Source: Cognatilysobacter xinjiangensis (GTDB lineage: Bacteria; Pseudomonadota; Gammaproteobacteria; Xanthomonadales; Xanthomonadaceae). Taken from it: a stretch of DNA of 64,000 nucleotides. The notes beneath the pieces were generated by a model that saw only the letters and a list, made by a program, of their open reading frames with translations, did not search any database and was not told the origin of the DNA. Below, in pieces: positions 44,829 to 53,576 of this stretch. The translations under genes were made by a program, and so were the position numbers. The DNA is taken from positions 372,001-436,000 of the forward strand of contig NZ_BMXY01000002.1 in assembly GCF_014651995.1 (NCBI RefSeq). The letters run 5' to 3'. Position 1 is the stretch's first letter. Each line of letters opens with the position of its first letter.

Positions 44829-46958
44829 TCAGAACTTGCCGTAATAGCCTTCCTTCAGCGCATCGAAGAGGTTGGCGGCGGTATGCATCTCGCCGTCGTA
44901 CTCGACCTCCTCGTTGCCCTTGACCTCGACCACCTGGCCGTCTTCCAGCTCGAAGCGGTAGGTGGTGTTCTCCAGGTCCTTCTCCTTGACCAGCACGCCC
45001 TGGAAGGCGGCCGGGTTGAAGCGGAACGTGGTGCAGCCCTTGAGGCCCTGCTTGTGGGCGTAGGTGTAGATGTCCTTGAAGTCCTCGTACGGGTAGTCGG
45101 TCGGGACGTTCGCGGTCTTGGAGATCGAGCTGTCCACCCACTTCTGCGCCGCGGCCTGCACGTCGACGTGCTCCTTCGGCGTGATGTCGTCGGCGGCGAT
45201 GAAGTAGTCGGGCAGGGCGGCGGCCGGGTCGTCCGAGAACGGCATCGCGTCCGGGTTGACCAGCTCGCGGTAGGCCAGCAGCTCGAAGCTGTAGACGTCC
45301 ACCTTTTCCTTCGACTTCTTGCCTTCGCGGATCACGTTGCGCGAGTAGTGGTGGGCGAAGCTCGGCTCGATGCCGTTGGAGGCGTTGTTGGCGAGGCTCA
45401 GCGAGATCGTGCCGGTGGGCGCGATCGAGCTGTGGTGGGTGAAGCGGCTGCCGACCTCGGCCAGTTCCTTCACCAGCTCCGGCGCCACGTCGGCCACGCG
45501 CTGCATGTAGCGCGAGTACCGGGCGTGCAGCACCTTGCCGGTGATCTTGGCGCCGACCTTCCAGCCGTCCTTCTTCATCTCCGGACGCTTGCGCAGCATC
45601 TCGGCGGTGACGGTGAACTCCTCGTCCATGATCGGCGCCGGGCCCTTCTCGCGGGCGAGCTCCAGGCCCATCTCCCAGCCGGCCACCGCCATCTCGCGGG
45701 CGATCTGCTCGGTGAACTCGCACGACTCCTTCGAGCCGTACTTCATGCGCAGCATGGTCACCGTGCTGCCGAGGCCGAGGAAGCCCATGCCGTGGCGGCG
45801 CTTGCGCATGATCTCGTTGCGCTGCTGCTCCAGCGGCAGGCCGTTCACCTCGACCACGTTGTCGAGCATGCGGGTGAACACGCGCACGACTTCGCGGTAC
45901 TCGTCCCAGTCGAACGTGGCCTGGTCGGTGAACGCGTTGCGCACGAACTTGGTGAGGTTCACCGAGCCCAGCAGGCAGGCGCCGTACGGCGGCAGGGGCT
46001 GCTCGCCGCAGGGGTTGGTGGCGCGAATGGTCTCGCACCACCAGTTGTTGTTCATCTCGTTGACGCGGTCGATGAGGATGAAGCCCGGCTCGGCGTAGTC
46101 GTACGTCGAGACCATGATCATGTCCCACAGGTGCCGCGCGCGGATGTGGCCGTAGATCTTGCAGGCCACCAGCCCGTCGTCGCGCGTGACGTAGTTGCGG
46201 TGCGTCGGCCACTCGCGCCAGACCACCTGCTCCTCGTTGTCGAGGTCGAGGTCGCCCTGTTCCTTGACGTGCACCGGGAACACCAGCGGCCAGTCGCCGT
46301 CGGACTCGACCGCTTCCATGAAGCCGTCGGTGATCAGGAGCGAGAGGTTGAACTGGCGCAGGCGGCCGTCCTCGCGCTTGGCGCGGATGAAGTCGCGCAC
46401 GTCGGGATGGCTGACGTCGAACGTGCCCATCTGCGCGCCGCGGCGGCCGCCGGCCGACGACACGGTGAAGCACATCTTGTCGTAGATATCCATGAAGGAC
46501 ATCGGGCCGGAGGTGTACGCGCCGGCGCCGGCGACGAACGCGCCGCGCGGACGCAGCGTGGAGAACTCGTAGCCGATGCCGCAGCCGGCCTTCAGCGTGA
46601 GGCCCGCCTCGTGCACCTTCTCGAGGATGCCGTCCATCGAGTCCTCGATGGTGCCGGAGACGGTGCAGTTGATCGTCGACGTCGCGGGCTTGTGCTCGAG
46701 CGCGCCGGCGTTGGAGGTGATGCGGCCGGCCGGGATCGCGCCGCGGCGTAGAGCCCACAGGAAGCGCTCGTTCCAGTACTTCTGCTTCTCGCCGGTCGGC
46801 TCGGCCTCGGCCAGGGCCTTGGCGACGCGCTGGTAGGTGGCGTCGATGTCGGCATCGACCGGCGCACCGGTCTTGGTCTTGAGCCGGTACTTCTTGTCCC
46901 AGATGTCCAGCGAGGCCGGCTGCAGCGGGATATCCCCGTTGCTCGGATTCTTGGCCAT
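44829..46958 (-). CDS. nrdJ: adenosylcobalamin-dependent ribonucleotide reductase, large part (NrdJa)
   Basis: 709-residue class II reductase subunit that turns ribonucleotides into deoxyribonucleotides using a B12 cofactor, without need of oxygen. Cys98 (TINCTVSG) is the first redox Cys, and N315-P-C317-G-E319 gives the thiyl-radical Cys with its partners; Cys328, eleven residues later, matches the second redox Cys of class II enzymes. The FGRI-like finger-loop and PTGTISLSLANN also fit. The start at 46958 (MAKNPSNGD) follows GGAGG at good spacing; longer forms to 47138 are less likely. The TSCPD/zinc tail is in NrdJb. Confidence 0.92.
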   Translation of the reverse strand: MAKNPSNGDIPLQPASLDIWDKKYRLKTKTGAPVDADIDATYQRVAKALAEAEPTGEKQKYWNERFLWALRRGAIPAGRITSNAGALEHKPATSTINCTVSGTIEDSMDGILEKVHEAGLTLKAGCGIGYEFSTLRPRGAFVAGAGAYTSGPMSFMDIYDKMCFTVSSAGGRRGAQMGTFDVSHPDVRDFIRAKREDGRLRQFNLSLLITDGFMEAVESDGDWPLVFPVHVKEQGDLDLDNEEQVVWREWPTHRNYVTRDDGLVACKIYGHIRARHLWDMIMVSTYDYAEPGFILIDRVNEMNNNWWCETIRATNPCGEQPLPPYGACLLGSVNLTKFVRNAFTDQATFDWDEYREVVRVFTRMLDNVVEVNGLPLEQQRNEIMRKRRHGMGFLGLGSTVTMLRMKYGSKESCEFTEQIAREMAVAGWEMGLELAREKGPAPIMDEEFTVTAEMLRKRPEMKKDGWKVGAKITGKVLHARYSRYMQRVADVAPELVKELAEVGSRFTHHSSIAPTGTISLSLANNASNGIEPSFAHHYSRNVIREGKKSKEKVDVYSFELLAYRELVNPDAMPFSDDPAAALPDYFIAADDITPKEHVDVQAAAQKWVDSSISKTANVPTDYPYEDFKDIYTYAHKQGLKGCTTFRFNPAAFQGVLVKEKDLENTTYRFELEDGQVVEVKGNEEVEYDGEMHTAANLFDALKEGYYGKF

Positions 46959-47453
46959 ACCGACTACCTCCAGGCGCGCCGTGCTCATTCCTGCGTCATC
47001 TCCGGTCGAGGCCGCGCGGAGGCGGCCGGGGATTGGGGTGGCCAGCGCCGGGGCGAGGGCCGGAAAGGGGTGGTGTTCCACGGGGCGACAGTCCGTCGAA
47101 GCGGCCGTGAAACCACTCTCGGGGGCGTTGGGGACCATGGGCCGGAGCCTCCGCTCCGACGCCTGCTACCTCAACCTATTCCCCGTCGAGTCGTCGTGAA
47201 CCACAAGATTTAGTGGCTCCCGGGTTTGTGAAGGTAAGGACCGGAGGCCGGGTCGTCAACGCCTTGACGGCGCCCCTTCGAGTGCCTCACGAGGCGTTTT
47301 CACGGCATCTTGATGCTGCGATGCCGCATGTCCGACGAACGGCGCGGGACTGGCGGCACGAGCGCGCGGTCCGTGCTGCACTTGAATCCGTTCAGCTGCG
47401 GCGCGACATCGTTGCCGCCGAGGTTCCGTTTCCGCTTTCGTCCGAGGATCGCG
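46959..47453. other. 495-bp intergenic region between divergent nrdJa and Do protease genes
   Basis: Promoter region for both genes. It carries the inverted repeat at 47201-47216 and GC-rich leader sequence. I see no cobalamin riboswitch core (no B12-box-like GCCACTG) and no terminator. Confidence 0.55.
47201..47216. promoter_or_regulatory. NrdR-box-like palindrome
   Basis: CCACAAGATTTAGTGG is a near palindrome that resembles the 16-bp NrdR box (ACACAATATATTGTGT type) that represses RNR genes. It lies 243 bases before the nrdJa start codon. A second box at the typical 31-bp spacing is not clear, so the assignment is tentative. Confidence 0.45.
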
Positions 47454-48884
47454 ATGGCTTCCCCCCGCACCACGCTGCTCACCCTTTCGCTGGCCGCCGC
47501 CTTCGGCGGCTTCGCCGCCACCGCCGTGCGCGACGTGTTCGACCGCGATGCCGAGGCCGCGCCGGCGACCGCGCTCACCCTGCCCACGGCCGCGGCGCTG
47601 CCCGCCGCGGTCGGCGGCACGCCGATGCCGTCGCTGGCGCCGATGCTCGCGCGGGTCACCCCCGCGGTGGTGAGCGTGCATTCCAAGCAACGCGTGCGCG
47701 TGAGCCCGTTCGCCGATCCGTTCTTCCGCCAGCTCTTCCCCGACCTCACCCAGGAACGCATCAACGAGTCGCTCGGCTCGGGCGTGATCGTCGACGCGCA
47801 GCGCGGGCTGATCCTCACCAACCACCACGTCATCGAAGGCGCCGACCAGGTGAGCGTGACGCTCGCCGACGGCCGTACGCTGGCCGCCGAGTTCATCGGC
47901 AGCGATCCGGATACCGACATCGCGGTGATGCGCATCAAGGCCGACAAGCTGCAGGCGCTCGCGCTCGCCAATTCCGACGGCCTGCGCGTGGGCGACTTCG
48001 TGGTGGCGGTGGGCAATCCGTTCGGCATCGGCCAGACGGTGACCAGCGGCATCGTCTCGGCGGTGGGCCGCAGCGGCCTGCCGGGGCTGGGCTACCAGAA
48101 CTTCATCCAGACCGATGCGTCGATCAATCCGGGCAACTCGGGCGGCGCGCTCGTCAACATCAACGGCGAGCTGGTCGGCATCAATACCGCGAGCTTCAAT
48201 CCGCGCGGCTCGATGGCCGGCAACATCGGCCTGGGCTTCGCGATCCCCGCCAACCTCGCGCGCGGCATCGCCGAGCAGCTGGTCAACAACAAGGGCGTGG
48301 TTCGCCGCGGCACCTTCGGCGTGGAGACGCAGGACCTCGACGAGCGCCTGGCGCGCGCGCTGGGCATCAGCGCCGACGGCGGCGCGGTGGTCACGCGCGC
48401 GTTCGCGGGCTCGGCGGCGGCGCAGGCGGGCCTGCGCGCGGGCGACGTCATCACCGCGGCGAACGGCCAACGCATCAACGGTCGCGACGCGCTGCGCAAC
48501 TTCGAAGGCCTGCAGAGCCTGGACAGCCGCGTGACCCTCGACGTACTGCGCGACGGTAAGCCGCTGCGCGTGCAGCTGGGCCTCAAGGAACAGCCGCGCT
48601 CGATCGCGGGCGCCGACGTCGATCCGCGCCTGGCCGGCGCGACGTTCGCCGAACTGCCCGCCAGCCTGCGCAACGCGGGGCTGTCGGGCGTACTGGTGGA
48701 ATCGGTCGCGCGCGGCTCGCGCGCGGCGCAGAATCGCCTGCAGCCCGGCGACGTGATCCTCGCGTCCAATGCCGGCGCGTTCTCGGATCTCGCGTCCTTC
48801 CGCGCCGGCTTCACGCAGCAACCGGCAGATTTGATCTTCCGCATCATGCGCGGCAATCAGCAGGGCGTCTTGCCCGTGCGCTGA
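47454..48884 (+). CDS. Do-family periplasmic serine protease (DegP/DegQ type)
   Basis: 476-residue HtrA protease with the N-terminal signal segment TLLTLSLAAAFGGF. Catalytic triad: His125 (TNHHVIEG), Asp155 (DPDTDIAV), Ser229 (GNSGGAL). Two PDZ domains follow (FGVETQDLDE... and the second near LPASLRNAGLSGVLV). Length fits DegQ/MucD. It degrades or refolds misfolded envelope proteins. Start ATG at 47454 fits the signal sequence. Confidence 0.92.
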   Translation: MASPRTTLLTLSLAAAFGGFAATAVRDVFDRDAEAAPATALTLPTAAALPAAVGGTPMPSLAPMLARVTPAVVSVHSKQRVRVSPFADPFFRQLFPDLTQERINESLGSGVIVDAQRGLILTNHHVIEGADQVSVTLADGRTLAAEFIGSDPDTDIAVMRIKADKLQALALANSDGLRVGDFVVAVGNPFGIGQTVTSGIVSAVGRSGLPGLGYQNFIQTDASINPGNSGGALVNINGELVGINTASFNPRGSMAGNIGLGFAIPANLARGIAEQLVNNKGVVRRGTFGVETQDLDERLARALGISADGGAVVTRAFAGSAAAQAGLRAGDVITAANGQRINGRDALRNFEGLQSLDSRVTLDVLRDGKPLRVQLGLKEQPRSIAGADVDPRLAGATFAELPASLRNAGLSGVLVESVARGSRAAQNRLQPGDVILASNAGAFSDLASFRAGFTQQPADLIFRIMRGNQQGVLPVR

Positions 48885-48917
48885 GCCGCGATCCCCCGAG
48901 CCCAGGAGAGAGCGTTC

Positions 48918-49316
48918 ATGGCCACCAACAACCGCAACGGTTCGTCGTCCGCCGACGTCGCCACCACGGGCGATTTCCGCTCGAACATCGGCGAGGCCGG
49001 CAGCAGCCTCAAGCAGGCCGCGGTCGATACCAGCGAAGCGCTGCGCAACGCGGCCGTCGCCGCGGGCGAGGAACTGCGCGTGGGCAAGGCCAACGTCAAG
49101 GCCGACCTCGCCGACACCGCGCTCGCCGGCATCGCCGCGGCGGAAACCGCGGGCGGCGCCGCGCGCGAACAGGTCGACGCGCTGATGGACAAGGGCCGCG
49201 ACCTCGTCGACAGCGCCGCGGAGCTGATCCGCGAGCGTCCGCTGGCGAGCTTCGGCGTCGCCTTCGCGGCGGGCTGGCTGATCGCGAAGCTGGCGCGCGG
49301 CGGCGGCGACCGCTGA
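48918..49316 (+). CDS. ElaB/YqjD (DUF883)-like membrane-anchored protein
   Basis: 132 residues: long amphipathic helical region and a C-terminal hydrophobic helix LASFGVAFAAGWLIAKL preceded by RERP, the DUF883 signature. In E. coli YqjD/ElaB bind ribosomes at the membrane in stationary phase. An AGGAGAGA site precedes the ATG. First of three genes like yqjD-yqjE-yqjK. Confidence 0.82.
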   Translation: MATNNRNGSSSADVATTGDFRSNIGEAGSSLKQAAVDTSEALRNAAVAAGEELRVGKANVKADLADTALAGIAAAETAGGAAREQVDALMDKGRDLVDSAAELIRERPLASFGVAFAAGWLIAKLARGGGDR

Positions 49317-49323
49317 GTCGGTC

Positions 49324-49902
49324 GTGACCGGCGCGGGGAGCGCGAACGGCAGCACGGGGAGCCCGGGTTCCGAAGGCCCGGGTTCGTCGCGCGCGAACGC
49401 GCCCGACCTGGAGGAAGCGCTGCGGCAGGTGATGGCCGCGGGACGCTCCAGCCTCGGCGCCGCGTCCGACGCTTCCAAGGCCTTCCGCAGCCTGCTCGCG
49501 GCCGACATCTCGCTCGCGCGCAGCGCGCTGGGGCGCACGCTGGCCTTCGTCGGCCTCGCCATCGCCTTCGGCGCCAGCGCTTGGCTGCTGCTGATGGCCA
49601 CGGCGGTGGTGTTCCTCTATGCCGTCGCGGGCCTGACCTGGATGAGCGCGATGCTGATCTGCTCCGCCCTGAGCCTGGTGGTCTGCGGGCTCTCGGCCTG
49701 GGCGGCGATGCGCTATTTCGAGCACACCCGGCTCAAGGCCTCGCGTCGCCAGCTGGCGCGACTGGGTATCGGCGAGCTCGCCGATTTCACCCCGCCGCCG
49801 GGCTCCGCCGCGCCGGCGAAGTCGGTCGAGGACACGAAGCTGCAGACCGCGTCGGGCGAACCCGTCAAGGACAGCGTCGGCGTGCCGGTCACGCCTCCGT
49901 AG
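49324..49902 (+). CDS. phage-holin-family (YqjE-like) membrane protein
   Basis: 192 residues from GTG at 49324: polar N-terminus, helix (LEEALRQVMAAGRSSLG), two TM helices (TLAFVGLAIAFGASAWLL and LICSALSLVVCGLSAW) and a polar tail. Matches the DUF1469/putative holin superfamily III and YqjE. It lies 7 bases after the YqjD-like gene. A holin role is unlikely here. Confidence 0.8.
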   Translation: MTGAGSANGSTGSPGSEGPGSSRANAPDLEEALRQVMAAGRSSLGAASDASKAFRSLLAADISLARSALGRTLAFVGLAIAFGASAWLLLMATAVVFLYAVAGLTWMSAMLICSALSLVVCGLSAWAAMRYFEHTRLKASRRQLARLGIGELADFTPPPGSAAPAKSVEDTKLQTASGEPVKDSVGVPVTPP

Positions 49903-49904
49903 CC

Positions 49905-50261
49905 ATGGCCACCTCGTTCAAGCAACTGATGCGGAAGGTCGAGCAGGCCGAGGCCACGCTCGAGGCGCGCGAGCGTCTGGTCGCCGCCGACTGGCGCCAG
50001 CTCAAGGCGTCGTGGAAGGACGGCTGGACGCCCGGGCGCATCGTGCTCGCGGGCGTGGTGGCCGGCTTCATCGTCGGCCGCGTCGAGCCGGTCAAGGCCG
50101 TCGCCAAGGGCGGCACCATCATGCAGATGATCACCGCGCTGTCCGGCCTCGTCGCCAGCGCGAGTACCGAGCAGGCGGCGACGCGCGTGGAAAGCGCCGC
50201 GGCCGACGTCGGCGATGCCGCACAGGCCACCCCGGCGGTGGCGCCGGTCGACCCGGCCTGA
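49905..50261 (+). CDS. YqjK-like small protein with hydrophobic patch
   Basis: 118 residues: N-terminal coiled region (LMRKVEQAEATLEARERLVAAD), a central hydrophobic segment (IVLAGVVAGFIVGRV) and an Ala-rich tail. Two bases after the previous stop, third of the envelope trio. The role is unknown; position like yqjK in E. coli. Confidence 0.7.
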   Translation: MATSFKQLMRKVEQAEATLEARERLVAADWRQLKASWKDGWTPGRIVLAGVVAGFIVGRVEPVKAVAKGGTIMQMITALSGLVASASTEQAATRVESAAADVGDAAQATPAVAPVDPA

Positions 50262-50268
50262 GGATCGA

Positions 50269-51402
50269 ATGACCAGCACCACGCCGCAGCACACGCTCGT
50301 CCCCGCCACCGACGGCATCGTCGAGGCGTCCGCGACCGATCCCGCGACCGCGCACCCGGGCCGCCCGCGCGCACCGACCGCCGTGGTGGTGCTCGCGGTG
50401 ATCGCCACCGGCTTCACCCTGTGGGCCGCGCAGGGCCTGATCCTGCCGGTGCTGCTGGCGATGTTCTTCGCGCTGGTCGGCAACCCGATCATCCGCGTGC
50501 TGAAGCGCATCTACGTGCCGCGCTTTCTCAGTGCGCTGCTGGTGATCACGCTGGGCTTCGCCGGCACCGTGCTGCTGGTCGAGCAGCTCGTGCAGCCGGC
50601 CACCGAATGGATCCGCGAGGCGCCGCGCGGCGTGCGCTCGCTGGCGCCCAAGCTGCGCGAGATGGTGCGCCCCGTGCACGAGGCGAACCAGGCCGCCCAG
50701 CGCCTGGCCAGCGCCGCCGCGGCGGGCACGGGCAGTGACACGCGCGTGCAGGTGGTACGCACCGAGACCAACGACCCGCTGCGCTGGCTGATGGGCACGC
50801 CGAAGCTGCTCAGCTCGATCCTCGCGGTCGTGCTGCTCACGTTCTTCTTCATGGTCTACGGCGAGAACCTGCAACGGCATGCGCTCGCGCTGTTGCCCAC
50901 GCGGCAGCAGCAGAAGATCACCGTCGACATCCTGACCTCGATCGAGCGCGAGATCTCGCGCTACGTGCTCACCATAAGCGTGATCAACGCGGTGGTCGGC
51001 GTGGTGATCGCGGTGCTGCTCAACGCCATCGGCGTGCCGTCGCAGGAGGCGCTGCTGTGGGGCACGATGGCGATGCTGCTGAACTTCGCGCCCTACGTCG
51101 GCCCGCTGATCGGCATGCTGACGCTGCTGCTGATGGGCTTCCTGCGCTTCGAGGACTGGATGGCGCTCGCGCCCGCTGGCATCTACCTGCTCGTGCACAC
51201 GCTGGAAGGGCAGTTGCTCACGCCGATCGTGCTCGGCCGCAGCATGCGCCTGTCGCCGCTGATCCTGATCCTGTCGCTGATGGTGTTCGGCTGGCTGTGG
51301 AGCATGATCGGCCTGCTGCTCGCGGTGCCGCTGCTGGTCTGCGTGAAGCTGGTGCTCTCGCGGATCGACGGCATGGATGGCTGGGCGCGGTTGCTGGAAT
51401 AA
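50269..51402 (+). CDS. AI-2E family transporter (PerM-like)
   Basis: 377-residue inner-membrane protein with about eight TM helices and the family pattern LLNFAPYVGPLIGM and TPIVLGRSMRLSPLILILSLMV near the C-terminus. The family exports autoinducer-2 in some bacteria and Na+ in others. Start at 50269 (MTSTTPQH) seven bases after the trio. Probably one operon with them. Confidence 0.86.
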   Translation: MTSTTPQHTLVPATDGIVEASATDPATAHPGRPRAPTAVVVLAVIATGFTLWAAQGLILPVLLAMFFALVGNPIIRVLKRIYVPRFLSALLVITLGFAGTVLLVEQLVQPATEWIREAPRGVRSLAPKLREMVRPVHEANQAAQRLASAAAAGTGSDTRVQVVRTETNDPLRWLMGTPKLLSSILAVVLLTFFFMVYGENLQRHALALLPTRQQQKITVDILTSIEREISRYVLTISVINAVVGVVIAVLLNAIGVPSQEALLWGTMAMLLNFAPYVGPLIGMLTLLLMGFLRFEDWMALAPAGIYLLVHTLEGQLLTPIVLGRSMRLSPLILILSLMVFGWLWSMIGLLLAVPLLVCVKLVLSRIDGMDGWARLLE

Positions 51403-51403
51403 G

Positions 51404-52165
51404 TCAGCGCGCGAACGGCGACGGGCCGTATAGCCGCGTGAGGTGGTCGGCGACCGCGGGATACGCGCGGCGCAGCACGTCCGGCGCGCTGAAGTGGTAT
51501 TCGCTCGCCACCGCGAAGAATTCGTCCGGCGCCTCGGCCGCGTACTCGTCGATGTCGACGCGCCGACCGCGGTCGAGCCGCGCGCTCAGGTCGTCGAACG
51601 CGGCCTGGAAATCGCGCACCCACGCGGCGTGGCGGTCGCCGGGCAATGGCGGCGTGCCGTCGAGCTCGCCGTCGAGCGCGTCGATCTTGTGCGCGATCTC
51701 GTGCACGGCCACGCAGAAACCGTCGTTCGGCGCGTCGCAGTCGGCCTGCACGTCGGCCCAGGACAGGATGAGCGGGCCGGCTTCCCAGGCCTCGCCGATC
51801 AGGTCGTCCTCCCACTCGTGCAGCACGCCCGTGGCATCGACGTGGGTGCGGTTCACGCGGAACGCGTCGGGATAGACGATCAGCTGCGACCAGCCGCGCA
51901 GCGCGCCGACGCCGAGCTCCAGCACCGGCAGGCAGCACAGCGCGGCGAGCAGGGCGCGGTCGCCGTCGCCGAGTTCGAGGTCGGCCACCGGCGTGATCGT
52001 GCGGTTGCGCAGGAACCACGCGGCGAGGCGCGAGAGGCGCGCGCGGCGGGCTTCGTCGAGCGCGGCGATCCACGGCGCATGCGCGAGGACATGCGCCTCG
52101 AGCGCGGGATCGAGCGGAGCGTCAGGGGTATCAGGCCGCGCGAGGCGGCGGAGCCAGCCGAGCAA
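51404..52165 (-). CDS. mtfA: M90 zinc peptidase, MtfA-like
   Basis: 253-residue cytoplasmic metallopeptidase. HEIAH at 155-159 (VAVHEIAHKIDALDG) binds zinc, with a third Glu ligand in the EFFAVASEYHF helix. E. coli MtfA binds the repressor Mlc to regulate ptsG and has aminopeptidase activity. Here the target is unknown. It converges on the AI-2E transporter gene. Confidence 0.9.
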   Translation of the reverse strand: MLGWLRRLARPDTPDAPLDPALEAHVLAHAPWIAALDEARRARLSRLAAWFLRNRTITPVADLELGDGDRALLAALCCLPVLELGVGALRGWSQLIVYPDAFRVNRTHVDATGVLHEWEDDLIGEAWEAGPLILSWADVQADCDAPNDGFCVAVHEIAHKIDALDGELDGTPPLPGDRHAAWVRDFQAAFDDLSARLDRGRRVDIDEYAAEAPDEFFAVASEYHFSAPDVLRRAYPAVADHLTRLYGPSPFAR

Positions 52166-52171
52166 GCGGCG

Positions 52172-52441
52172 TCAGCGGAACATGCCGGGCAGGAAGCTGT
52201 GCCAGCGCGTGCGCGAATCGGTATTGGCGTCGCTGTGCACGCTCGGGCGCACGCGCGGGGTCGCGTCGCGCGACGGCACCTGCGCCGCCTTGCGGGCCTC
52301 GGCCTTCGGCGCGGGCGCCGTCTCCGCCACGTCCGCCGCCACGCTGCCACCGCCGCCGTTGGCGCTGCTCAGCTGCACCTCGCGCCCGAAGGCGTCGGCG
52401 CAGGCCAGAAGCATCAGCAGGCACAGGCAGGTACGGTGCAT
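52172..52441 (-). CDS. small exported hypothetical protein, 89 aa
   Basis: Signal peptide (LCLLMLLACADAFGRE) then an Ala/Ser-rich polar chain without domains. Six bases upstream of mtfA's start on the same strand, so probably co-transcribed. Function unknown. Confidence 0.55.
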   Translation of the reverse strand: MHRTCLCLLMLLACADAFGREVQLSSANGGGGSVAADVAETAPAPKAEARKAAQVPSRDATPRVRPSVHSDANTDSRTRWHSFLPGMFR

Positions 52442-52562
52442 GGCAGGTCCCGGTCCCGGGCGGTTTCCCGGAGCCCCGCGAGCATAGCGCGAAAAGACGG
52501 CGTGACGGCGCCGGGCGTCGGCACCTCCCGGGCCGGGCGCGGGCGGCCTTCATAATCCCCGC

Positions 52563-53576
52563 ATGAGCTCCGTTTCCGATGCCCGCCCCGGGCGCCCGAT
52601 CGACGACCGCGCGCTGCTGCAGGCGCTCGCCGCCGGCCCGGTGTCCGGCGATGCCCTGGCCCGCGCCGCCGGGCTGACACGCGCCGCGGTCTGGAAGCGC
52701 ATCGAGGGGCTGCGCGAGGCGGGGGTGCCCGTCGAGGCCGCCGCCGGCAAGGGCTATCGGCTGGCGATGCCGCTGGACCTGCTGGACTCCGCGGCGATCC
52801 GCGCCGCGCTGCCGCCGGCCGTCGCCGCACGGCTGGCGCAGCTCGACGTGGCCTGGTCGATCGAATCCACCAATACCGCGCTGCTGCGCGAGCCGGCCCC
52901 GGCGCAGGGCGCGCGCGTGCTGTTCGCGGAACGCCAGACCGGCGGGCGCGGCCGGCGCGGGCGCAGCTGGCAGTCGCCACTGGGCGCGAGCCTGCTGCTC
53001 TCGGTGTCGCGCAGCTTCGACGGCGGCCTCGCGCGGCTGGGCGGGCTCAGCCTGGTCGCCGGCATCGCGGTCGCGGAAGCGCTGCGCGCGTCGGGCTTCG
53101 ATGCGGTCGGGCTGAAGTGGCCCAACGACGTGGTGATCGAGGCCGATGGCGGGCTTCGCAAGCTCGGCGGCCTGCTGGTCGAGGGCGGCGGCGAGCACGC
53201 GGGGCCGGTGCGCGCCGTGGTCGGCATCGGCCTCAACGTACGGCTGCCCGCCTCGACCGCCGCCTCGATCGACCAGCCCTGGACCGACCTGTCGCGACTG
53301 GGCGACACGCCCACGCGCAGCACGCTGGCGGCGACGCTGCTCGCGAACCTGCTGCCCGCGCTGGATGCCTTCGACCGCGATGGCTTCGCGCCTTTCGCGC
53401 TGCGCTGGAGCGCGGTGGACGTGCTGCACGGCCGCGATGTCACCTTGCATCTGCACGACCGCACCGAGACTGCGCAGGTGCTCGGCCTCGCCGACGACGG
53501 CGCACTGCGCGTGCGCACCGCCGATGGCGAGCGCACCGTGCATGCGGGCGAAGTCAGCCTGAGGACCGCCGCATGA
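52563..53576 (+). CDS. birA: biotin protein ligase / biotin operon repressor BirA
   Basis: 337 residues. An N-terminal winged helix (about 12-66) is followed by the ligase: GRGRRGR at 128-134 binds biotinyl-AMP, and KWPNDVVIE at 185 supplies the catalytic Lys. The C-terminal beta-domain ends with the SH3-like part. It attaches biotin to BCCP and could repress biotin genes. Its stop overlaps the ATG of coaX by 4 bases. Confidence 0.94.
   Translation: MSSVSDARPGRPIDDRALLQALAAGPVSGDALARAAGLTRAAVWKRIEGLREAGVPVEAAAGKGYRLAMPLDLLDSAAIRAALPPAVAARLAQLDVAWSIESTNTALLREPAPAQGARVLFAERQTGGRGRRGRSWQSPLGASLLLSVSRSFDGGLARLGGLSLVAGIAVAEALRASGFDAVGLKWPNDVVIEADGGLRKLGGLLVEGGGEHAGPVRAVVGIGLNVRLPASTAASIDQPWTDLSRLGDTPTRSTLAATLLANLLPALDAFDRDGFAPFALRWSAVDVLHGRDVTLHLHDRTETAQVLGLADDGALRVRTADGERTVHAGEVSLRTAA

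Noticed and set aside
46959-47453. Cobalamin riboswitch before nrdJa
   Set aside because: I looked for a B12-box-like core and the usual long structured leader and did not see it; also a B12-using enzyme is not a normal target for B12 repression.
49324-49902. Prophage holin
   Set aside because: Although the domain is named holin, the gene sits in a yqjDEK-like operon with no lysis or phage genes.
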